Positions 57,967 to 64,000 of a stretch of DNA of 64,000 bases are shown here, one piece after another. Source of the DNA: Streptomyces sp. NRRL S-337 (GTDB lineage Bacteria > Actinomycetota > Actinomycetes > Streptomycetales > Streptomycetaceae); the NCBI RefSeq assembly GCF_000720175.1, contig NZ_JOIX01000034.1, forward strand, positions 1 through 64,000, written 5' to 3'. A program made the position numbers and the translations under genes. The stretch's first letter is position 1, and each line of letters starts with the position of its first letter. A model generated the notes under the pieces. The model was not told the DNA's origin. It was given only the letters and a program-made list of their open reading frames with translations, and ran no database searches.

Positions 57967-58908
57967 TCACTCCTTGTGGGAGAGGGCACGCAGGGTGCGC
58001 GAGGGGCTCGGGCGGCCCAGGACATCGGCCATCCACACGCTCGTGGCGGTGAGCCGGTCGAGATCGACGCCGGTGTCGATACCGAGGCCGTGCAGCATCC
58101 ACACGAGGTCCTCGGTGGCGAGGTTGCCGGTGGCGCTCTTGGCGTACGGGCAGCCGCCGAGGCCGCCCGCCGACGCGTCGACGGTGGTGACGCCGTGCTG
58201 GAGCGCGGCGAGGGTGTTGGCGAGTGCCTGCCCGTAGGTGTCGTGGAAGTGCACGCCCAGCTTCGGGGTGGGTACGCCCGCCTCGTTCAGGGCGGCGAGG
58301 AGGTGCTGGACGTGGCCGGGGGTGGCCACGCCGATGGTGTCGCCGAGGCTCAGCTCGTCGCAGCCCATGTCGAGCAGCGCCCGGCACACCCGGACCGTCT
58401 GCGCAACCGGCACCGGGCCCTCCCAGGGGTCGCCGAAGCACATCGACAGATAGCCGCGGACGTGCACCCCGGCCTCCTTGGCGCGGGCGACGACCGGGGC
58501 GAACATCGCCAGCGACTCGTCGACCGTGCGGTTGAGGTTGGCCTTGGCGAACGACTCGGTGGCGCTGCCGATCACCGCGATCCGGCGCGCGCCCAGTGCC
58601 AGCGCCCGGTCCAGGCCGCGGTCGTTGGGCACCAGGACGGGCAGCCGGTGCGGGTCGAGGTCGCCCAGCAGCGGGAACAGCCGCTCGGCGTCGGCGAGTT
58701 GGGGCACCCACTTGGGGTGCACGAAGCTGGTCGCCTCCACCACCGGCAGGCCCGCGTCGACGAGCCGGTGGACGAACTCGGCCTTGATCTCCGTGGGCAC
58801 GACGGTCTGCTCGTTCTGCAGGCCGTCGCGCGCGCCGACCTCATGGATGCGCACGCGGGCGGGCAGGCCCTCCGCGGCGACCTCCATCGGCAGTCCGGTG
58901 ACGGTCAT
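57967..58908 (-). CDS. Hydroxymethylglutaryl-CoA lyase
   Basis: The 313-residue enzyme splits HMG-CoA into acetyl-CoA and acetoacetate, the last step of leucine degradation. It has the TIM-barrel start [15 protein letters not shown] (metal and catalytic Arg-Asp), metal-binding [12 protein letters not shown] and the glycine loop with the catalytic cysteine, [16 protein letters not shown]. The ATG overlaps the stop of the carboxylase alpha gene by four bases. Confidence 0.95.
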   Translation of the reverse strand: MTVTGLPMEVAAEGLPARVRIHEVGARDGLQNEQTVVPTEIKAEFVHRLVDAGLPVVEATSFVHPKWVPQLADAERLFPLLGDLDPHRLPVLVPNDRGLDRALALGARRIAVIGSATESFAKANLNRTVDESLAMFAPVVARAKEAGVHVRGYLSMCFGDPWEGPVPVAQTVRVCRALLDMGCDELSLGDTIGVATPGHVQHLLAALNEAGVPTPKLGVHFHDTYGQALANTLAALQHGVTTVDASAGGLGGCPYAKSATGNLATEDLVWMLHGLGIDTGVDLDRLTATSVWMADVLGRPSPSRTLRALSHKE

Positions 58909-60932
58909 GACGCCACCTCCGCGTCCGCGCCGTCGGCGCCGCCCGAGCCGTCGGTACCGTCGGTGCCGTCCGCGTCGTCGGTGCTGTCCAGGGGGGCGAT
59001 CACGGCCAGCACCTGGTCCATGGCGACGGTCGAGCCGACCGTCACGTCCAGTTCGGTCACCGTCCCGGCGTGCGGGGCGGAGATCACGTGTTCCATCTTC
59101 ATCGCCTCCACCACCAGCAGGCCCTGGCCCGCGGTGACCTCGTCGCCGACCGCGACCTTGACGACCGTGACGGTGCCCGGCATCGGGGCGGCCAGGGTGT
59201 CCGCGCCGTGCGCCCCGGCGGCGCCGCGCAGTGCGGCCGCCACCGGGTCGTGGTCGGCCACCTGCCAGGCGTCGCCGTCCCTGCCGAGCCAGTCGCCGCT
59301 GCGGTGGAAGGTGTGCACCAGCCCGTCGACGGTGATCCGGACGCGGTCCGGCGCGACCTCGGCGGTGTCCTCCGGGCCGCCGGGCAGGACCTCGCGGACC
59401 ACCGGGTCGTGGCCCGGCACCCGCAGCCAGTGGCGCACCGGGGCGGGCCGGCCGCCGAGCCGGAAGCCGCTGGGTGCGGCGAACGGGTCGCGCCAGCCGG
59501 CCGCGTCCACCGCCGGTGCGAGGGCGGCCTGCCGCACTGCCGCGGCCGCCGCGTACACCTCGTCCGGGACGCCCGCCTCGACCAGGCCGGCCGCCTCCCG
59601 CTCCACCAGCCCGGTGTCCAGCTCGCCGGAGACCACGTCGGGGTGGGCCAGCAGCCGCCGCAGGAACCCGGCGTTGGTCGTCACGCCGAGGGTGACGGTG
59701 TCGGCCAGCGCGGCCCGCAGCCGGCGCAGTGCGCTCGCCCGGTCCGGGCCGTGCGCGATGACCTTGGCGAGCATCGGGTCGTACCGGCTGCCGACCTCGC
59801 CGCCCTCGGTGAGGCCGGAGTCGGTGCGCACCCCGTCCCCGTCGACCTCGTGGAGCGAACGGACCGTGCCGCCGGTCGGCAGGAAGTCGCGGGACGGGTC
59901 CTCGGCGCAGAGCCGGGCCTCGACCGCGTGCCCGGTGAGCGTGATGTCGTCCTGGGCGTAGGGGAGGTGCTCGCCGGCGGCGATCCGCAGCTGCCACTCC
60001 ACCAGGTCCAGGCCGGTGACGAGCTCGGTGACCGGGTGCTCCACCTGGAGGCGGGTGTTCATCTCCATGAAGTAGTACGCCGAGGGGTCCTTGCCCGGGA
60101 CGATGAATTCGACGGTGCCGGCGCCGCGGTAGCCGCAGGAGCGGGCCGCCTGCACGGCCGCCTCGCCCATCGCGGCCCGGGTCGCCTCGTCCAGCAGGAC
60201 CGACGGGGCCTCCTCGATGATCTTCTGGTGGCGCCGCTGGAGGGAGCACTCGCGCTCGCCGAGGTGGAGGACGGTGCCGTGGCCGTCGGCCAGGACCTGG
60301 ATCTCGATGTGCCGGGGCCGGTCGATCCAGCGCTCGACGAGGAGGGTGTCGTCGCCGAAGGAGGAGCTGGCCTCGCGGCGGGCGGCGGCGATCTCCTCGG
60401 CGAGCAGCGCCTCCTCGCGGACCAGCCGCATGCCCTTGCCGCCGCCGCCCGCGGACGGCTTGAGCAGGACGGGCATGCCGATCTCCCGTGCCGCGGCGGC
60501 CAGTTGGGCGTTGTCCAGGCCGCTGCCGGAGGAGCCGGGGACGACCGGGACGCCGGCCGTGCGGACCGTCTCCTTGGCGCGGATCTTGTCGCCCATCAGC
60601 TCGATGGCGTCGGCCGGCGGGCCGATGAAGACCAGGCCCGCCTCGGTGCAGGCCCGGGCGAAGGCGGCGTTCTCGGCGAGGAAGCCGTAGCCGGGGTGGA
60701 CCGCCTGGGCGCCGGTGCGGGCGGCGGCGTCCAGCAGCCGCTCGACGGACAGATAACTCTCGGCGGCCGGGGCCGGGCCGATCCGTACGGCCGTGTCGGC
60801 CTCGCGGACGTGCCGGGCCCCGGCGTCCGCGTCGCTGAAGACGGCGATGGAGCGGATGCCGAGCGTGCGGAGCGTGCGGATGACGCGGACCGCGATCTCG
60901 CCGCGGTTGGCGATCAGGACGCTGTCGAACAT
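58905..60932 (-). CDS. Acyl-CoA carboxylase alpha subunit (biotin carboxylase + BCCP), methylcrotonyl-type
   Basis: The 675-residue protein carboxylates its own biotin and passes CO2 to the beta subunit. The biotin carboxylase half (1-450) has [14 protein letters not shown], the ATP loop [11 protein letters not shown], and [14 protein letters not shown]. The C-terminal carrier domain has the biotinylation site [11 protein letters not shown], with a Thr/Asp/Gly-rich tail beyond it. ATG 60932 begins the standard family start; ATG 60944 adds four residues but touches its ribosome binding site. Partner and neighbours point to 3-methylcrotonyl-CoA as substrate rather than acetyl- or propionyl-CoA. 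Confidence 0.93.
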   Translation of the reverse strand: MFDSVLIANRGEIAVRVIRTLRTLGIRSIAVFSDADAGARHVREADTAVRIGPAPAAESYLSVERLLDAAARTGAQAVHPGYGFLAENAAFARACTEAGLVFIGPPADAIELMGDKIRAKETVRTAGVPVVPGSSGSGLDNAQLAAAAREIGMPVLLKPSAGGGGKGMRLVREEALLAEEIAAARREASSSFGDDTLLVERWIDRPRHIEIQVLADGHGTVLHLGERECSLQRRHQKIIEEAPSVLLDEATRAAMGEAAVQAARSCGYRGAGTVEFIVPGKDPSAYYFMEMNTRLQVEHPVTELVTGLDLVEWQLRIAAGEHLPYAQDDITLTGHAVEARLCAEDPSRDFLPTGGTVRSLHEVDGDGVRTDSGLTEGGEVGSRYDPMLAKVIAHGPDRASALRRLRAALADTVTLGVTTNAGFLRRLLAHPDVVSGELDTGLVEREAAGLVEAGVPDEVYAAAAAVRQAALAPAVDAAGWRDPFAAPSGFRLGGRPAPVRHWLRVPGHDPVVREVLPGGPEDTAEVAPDRVRITVDGLVHTFHRSGDWLGRDGDAWQVADHDPVAAALRGAAGAHGADTLAAPMPGTVTVVKVAVGDEVTAGQGLLVVEAMKMEHVISAPHAGTVTELDVTVGSTVAMDQVLAVIAPLDSTDDADGTDGTDGSGGADGADAEVAS

Positions 60933-60949
60933 GGTCGTGGGCATTCCTC

Positions 60950-62593
60950 TCACATCCGGAAGACGCCGAACTGCGGCTCGCCCAAGGGGGCGTTGGCACA
61001 GGCGGTCAGGGCGAGGCCGAGGACCTGGCGGGTCTCGAGCGGGTCGATGACGCCGTCGTCCCAGAGCCGGGCGGTGGCGTAGTAGGCGTTGCCCTGGGTC
61101 TCGTACTGGGCGCGGACGGGGGCCTTGAAGGCGTCCTCCTCCTCGGCGCTCCACTCCTCGCCGCGGGCCTCCATCTGGTCGCGCTTGACCGTGGCGAGGA
61201 CCGAGGCGGCCTGCTCGCCGCCCATCACGGAGATCTTGGCGTTGGGCCACATCCACAGGAAGCGGGGGGAGTAGGCCCGGCCGCACATGGAGTAGTTGCC
61301 GGCGCCGTACGAGCCGCCGATGACGACCGTGAGCTTGGGGACCCGGGTGCAGGCCACGGCCGTGACCATCTTCGCGCCGTGCTTGGCGATGCCGCCCGCC
61401 TCGTAGTCCCGCCCGACCATGAAGCCGGAGATGTTCTGGAGGAACACCAGGGGGATGCCGCGCTGGTCGCACAGCTCGATGAAGTGGGCGCCCTTCTGGG
61501 CGGATTCGGAGAACAGGATGCCGTTGTTGGCGACGATGCCGACCGGGTGGCCGTGGAGGTGCGCGAAGCCGGTCACCAGCGTCGTGCCGTACTCGGCCTT
61601 GAACTCGGCGAACCGCGAGCCGTCCACGATCCGCGCGATCACCTCCCGCACGTCGTAGGGCGTGCGGGAGTCCACCGGCACCGCGCCGTACAGCCCGGCC
61701 GGATCGACCGCGGGCTCCTCGACGGGCCGCACCGTCCAGGGCAGCGCGGGCCGCTCGCCGAGGGTCGAGACGATGGTGCGGACGATGCGCAGCGCGTGGG
61801 CGTCGTCCTCGGCGAGGTGGTCGGTGACGCCGGAGGTGCGGGAGTGGACCTCGCCGCCGCCCAGCTCCTCGGCGGTGACGACCTCGCCGGTGGCGGCCTT
61901 CACCAGGGGCGGCCCGCCCAGGAAGATCGTGCCCTGGTTGCGGACGATCACGGCCTCGTCGCTCATGGCGGGGACGTACGCGCCGCCGGCCGTGCACGAC
62001 CCGAGGACGGCCGCGATCTGCGGGATCCCGGCGCCGGACATCCGCGCCTGGTTGTAGAAGATCCGCCCGAAGTGCTCGCGGTCGGGGAACACCTCGTCCT
62101 GCATCGGCAGGAAGGCGCCACCGGAGTCCACGAGGTAGACGCACGGCAGGTGGTTCTCGAGGGCCACCTCCTGGGCGCGCAGGTGCTTCTTGACCGTCAT
62201 CGGGTAGTACGTGCCGCCCTTGACCGTGGCGTCGTTGGCGACGATCACCACCTCGCGGCCGGAGACCCGCCCGATGCCGGCGATCACCCCGGCGGCCGGT
62301 GCGGCCCCGTCGTACATCCCCTCCGCGGCCAGCGGCGCCAGCTCCAGGAAGGGCGAGCCGGCATCCAGCAGGGCGTCGACCCGGTCGCGGGGCAGCAGCT
62401 TGCCGCGGGCGGTGTGCCGCGCCCGGGCCTTCTCGCCGCCGCCGAGGCGGGCCGCCGCGAGCCGTTCGCGCAGTTCGGCGGCGAGCTCGCGGTGTGCGGC
62501 CTCGTTGGCCCGCCAGGAGTCGGAGGCCGGATCGTCCCTCGGACTCCGGCCGAGGGACGCCCCGTCGCCTCCCAGCACCGGTGCCTGCTCCAT
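60950..62593 (-). CDS. Acyl-CoA carboxylase beta subunit (methylcrotonyl-CoA carboxylase type)
   Basis: The 547-residue carboxyltransferase moves CO2 from biotin to the acyl-CoA. It contains the [20 protein letters not shown] start, [17 protein letters not shown], and [11 protein letters not shown], then the second-half [20 protein letters not shown] and [20 protein letters not shown], all hallmarks of MCC-type beta subunits. GTG 62596 and ATG 62593 are adjacent starts behind AAGGGGG. It is the first gene of a four-gene operon and diverges from a TetR regulator across twin operators. Confidence 0.94.
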   Translation of the reverse strand: MEQAPVLGGDGASLGRSPRDDPASDSWRANEAAHRELAAELRERLAAARLGGGEKARARHTARGKLLPRDRVDALLDAGSPFLELAPLAAEGMYDGAAPAAGVIAGIGRVSGREVVIVANDATVKGGTYYPMTVKKHLRAQEVALENHLPCVYLVDSGGAFLPMQDEVFPDREHFGRIFYNQARMSGAGIPQIAAVLGSCTAGGAYVPAMSDEAVIVRNQGTIFLGGPPLVKAATGEVVTAEELGGGEVHSRTSGVTDHLAEDDAHALRIVRTIVSTLGERPALPWTVRPVEEPAVDPAGLYGAVPVDSRTPYDVREVIARIVDGSRFAEFKAEYGTTLVTGFAHLHGHPVGIVANNGILFSESAQKGAHFIELCDQRGIPLVFLQNISGFMVGRDYEAGGIAKHGAKMVTAVACTRVPKLTVVIGGSYGAGNYSMCGRAYSPRFLWMWPNAKISVMGGEQAASVLATVKRDQMEARGEEWSAEEEDAFKAPVRAQYETQGNAYYATARLWDDGVIDPLETRQVLGLALTACANAPLGEPQFGVFRM

Positions 62594-62658
62594 CACTACG
62601 AGCCCCCTTGCTCGGTCGTCCGCCCGGCCACCGCGGTGCGCGGCCGCCGGGCATCCGG

Positions 62659-62704
62659 GTTAATGGGCGTTAACGTCATTTCCATCAGGTTAACGACCAC
62701 TAAC
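62659..62704. promoter_or_regulatory. Twin TetR-type operators between the MCC operon and its regulator
   Basis: GTTAATGGGCGTTAAC (62659-62674) and GTTAACGACCACTAAC (62689-62704) agree at 14 of 16 positions when one is reverse-complemented. They start 30 bases apart, close to three helical turns. The second overlaps the -35 region of the regulator gene, and TACAAT at 62714-62719 is its -10 box. Binding by the adjacent TetR protein to control both directions is the simplest reading. Confidence 0.8.
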
Positions 62705-62726
62705 CCGGCTGTCTACAATCGACGGC

Positions 62727-63374
62727 ATGAGTAATGCGCAGGCCCCCGCCCCGACCAGCCGCCGCGAGCAGATCCTGAAAGAGGCCGCCCGGCTCTTCGC
62801 CGAGCGCGGGTTCCACGGCGTCGGCGTGGACGAGATAGGGGCGGCCGTCGGTATCTCCGGCCCCGGGCTCTACCGCCACTTCGCGGGCAAGGACGCGATG
62901 CTCGCCGAGCTGCTGGTGGGGATCAGTGAGCGGCTCCTCGCGGGCGGCCGGATGCGGGTCGCGGAGGGCGGCGACGACCCCGAGGCGGTGCTGCACGCAC
63001 TGATCGACGGTCACATCGACTTCGCACTGGACGACCGCCCGCTGATCACCGTGCACGACCGCGAGCTGGACCGGCTGCGCGAGGCCGACCGCAAGCGGGT
63101 GCGCCAGCTCCAGCGGCAGTACGTCGAGCTGTGGGTGGAGGTCGTCCGCCGGGTCCACCCGGGCCCCTCGGAGTCCCAGGCCCGGGCCGCCGTGCACGCC
63201 GTCTTCGGCCTGCTGAACTCCACCCCCCATCTGGGCCGCCCCGGCGCCCTCCCGGGCCGCACGGAGATGGCGGAGCTGCTGCACCGGCTGGCGCTGGGGG
63301 CCTTCGGAGCGGTGGCCGGGGCGCCGGCGGCGGGCGGTCCGGTGGCCGGGGGGCCGGTGGCCGCGGGCGCGTAG
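62727..63374 (+). CDS. TetR/AcrR-family regulator of the acyl-CoA carboxylase operon
   Basis: The 215-residue protein has an N-terminal TetR helix-turn-helix (about 12-58, REQILKEAARLFAERGFHGV and GISGPGLYRHFAGKDAMLAE) and a helical ligand domain. A Gly/Ala/Pro-rich tail of 25 residues follows (repeats of GGPVAG). The TACAAT box lies only 7 bases before the ATG, so the mRNA is probably leaderless. The ligand is likely an acyl-CoA of the leucine pathway (inference from location). Confidence 0.93.
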   Translation: MSNAQAPAPTSRREQILKEAARLFAERGFHGVGVDEIGAAVGISGPGLYRHFAGKDAMLAELLVGISERLLAGGRMRVAEGGDDPEAVLHALIDGHIDFALDDRPLITVHDRELDRLREADRKRVRQLQRQYVELWVEVVRRVHPGPSESQARAAVHAVFGLLNSTPHLGRPGALPGRTEMAELLHRLALGAFGAVAGAPAAGGPVAGGPVAAGA

Positions 63375-63403
63375 TGCGCTGCCGCACACCTTGTGGTTGA
63401 GGT

Positions 63404-63452
63404 CTGGACAGTCCAGGTGACCGGCCGGTAGCTTTCGCCTGAGCAAGCGCTT
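63404..63452. promoter_or_regulatory. Palindromes upstream of the last acyl-CoA dehydrogenase gene
   Basis: CTGGAC-A-GTCCAG at 63404-63416 is a perfect 13-bp palindrome, and AAGCGCTT at 63445-63452 is an 8-bp one. Both lie in the 121-base promoter region of the gene at 63496. Confidence 0.5.
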
Positions 63453-63495
63453 AGACGGGCGTTTGGACCGGTGACCTGGAGGAGGCGACGTAGCA

Positions 63496-64000
63496 ATGCG
63501 CCGTACGGTGTTCAACGAGGACCACGAGGCGTTCCGCGAGACCATACGCGCCTTCATCGAGGGCGAGGTCGTACCGGTCCACGAGGAGTGGTTCGCGGCC
63601 GGCCAGGTCCCGCGCGAGTTCTACTACAAGCTCGCCGAGCTGGGCGTCTTCGGCATCCGGGTGCCCGAGGAGTACGGCGGCGCCGGCATCGACTCGCACA
63701 AGTTCGAGGCCGTGATGTACGAGGAGACCGCCCGCGCCGGCGTCACCTTCGGCGGCTCCGGCGTGCACGTCCTCCTCGGCCTGCCGTACATCCAGATGCT
63801 CGCCACCGACGAGCAGAAGAAGCGCTACCTGCCGAAGTTCGTCACCGGCGAGGAGATGTGGGCGCTGGCGATGACCGAGCCGGGCACCGGCTCCGACCTC
63901 GCCGGCATGAAGACCACCGCCAAGCTGAGCGAGGACGGCACGCACTACGTCCTCAACGGCTCCAAGACCTTCATCACCGGCGGCGTGCACGCCGACCGCG
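63496..64000 (+). CDS. Acyl-CoA dehydrogenase, 5' part (runs off the window)
   Basis: The first 168 codons are present. They encode the N-terminal helical domain (MRRTVFNEDHEAFRETIRAF, YYKLAELGVFGIRVPEEYGG) and the start of the beta domain with the flavin-contact motifs MWALAMTEPGTGSDLAGMKT and YVLNGSKTFITGG. A strong GGAGGAGG precedes the ATG. It points away from the TetR gene in the same direction and is probably also part of fatty or branched-chain acid degradation. Confidence 0.92.
   Translation, partial: MRRTVFNEDHEAFRETIRAFIEGEVVPVHEEWFAAGQVPREFYYKLAELGVFGIRVPEEYGGAGIDSHKFEAVMYEETARAGVTFGGSGVHVLLGLPYIQMLATDEQKKRYLPKFVTGEEMWALAMTEPGTGSDLAGMKTTAKLSEDGTHYVLNGSKTFITGGVHADR

Overview
The window is high-GC DNA (roughly 70-75% by eye) with near-saturated G/C in third codon positions. 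It carries Streptomyces hallmarks: the developmental regulator AdpA next to oligoribonuclease, a chaplin, a PAS-GGDEF-EAL protein matching CdgA, rare in-frame TTA (bldA) codons and DasR-like dre sites. From memory, much of the gene order follows S. coelicolor from about SCO2774 (right) to SCO2833 (left), read in the opposite direction. The 27.7-41.5 kb block does not fit that order and looks accessory. The first 47 bases are not genomic: they are an untrimmed Illumina Nextera adapter, so base 1 is a contig end.

Layout, left to right. 0-5.6 kb: a secreted AA10 chitin/cellulose oxidase behind two dre-like sites, a TTA-containing acyl-CoA synthetase, a tRNA-Lys and an IclR regulator. 5.6-15.2 kb: an Ehu-type (ectoine/hydroxyectoine family) ABC importer, ehuBCDA, beside a DUF3830 protein, an amidase, a D-2-hydroxyacid dehydrogenase, two Asp/Glu-racemase-superfamily proteins and a luciferase-like flavoenzyme. 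This looks like an uptake and catabolic locus without the usual ectoine hydrolase genes. 15.3-18.9 kb: the c-di-GMP enzyme CdgA, a secreted M6-like metalloprotease and a second, identical tRNA-Lys. 18.9-24.6 kb: a Prim-Pol-like protein, a small conserved protein, and a three-gene module encoding an SF1 helicase, an unknown protein and a RecB/Cas4-type nuclease with Fe-S cysteines. Together the nuclease and helicase resemble a split Dna2. 24.8-27.7 kb: a histidine phosphatase, an Xre/TPR-type regulator and a second Prim-Pol-like small protein.

27.7-41.5 kb holds a complete Wzx/Wzy-type exopolysaccharide operon: priming transferase, two GT4 enzymes, Wzy-like polymerase/ligase, MurJ-type flippase, NodB deacetylase, Wzz-like protein and GNAT. 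Most junctions overlap by 4-11 bases. A secreted GH26-like glycanase converges on it. At the other end lie a secreted protein and, divergently, a chaplin with an unusual histidine-rich insert.

41.6-64 kb: a spermidine-synthase-like protein, a two-component system, a GH18 chitinase with a dre-like site, an AraC/NmrA divergent pair, tRNA-His, orn, adpA (TTA codon), a stress protein, glmS, and a GH20 hexosaminidase with a strong dre overlapping its promoter. A leucine/branched-chain catabolic operon follows (acyl-CoA carboxylase beta and alpha, HMG-CoA lyase, acdH), with a divergent TetR regulator and paired GTTAAC operators. A truncated acyl-CoA dehydrogenase runs off the right edge. The LPMO, GH18, GH20 and GlmS fit one theme: chitin breakdown and amino-sugar supply under DasR and development. 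Starts were chosen from ribosome binding sites, third-position G/C and family alignment from memory; nothing was searched.
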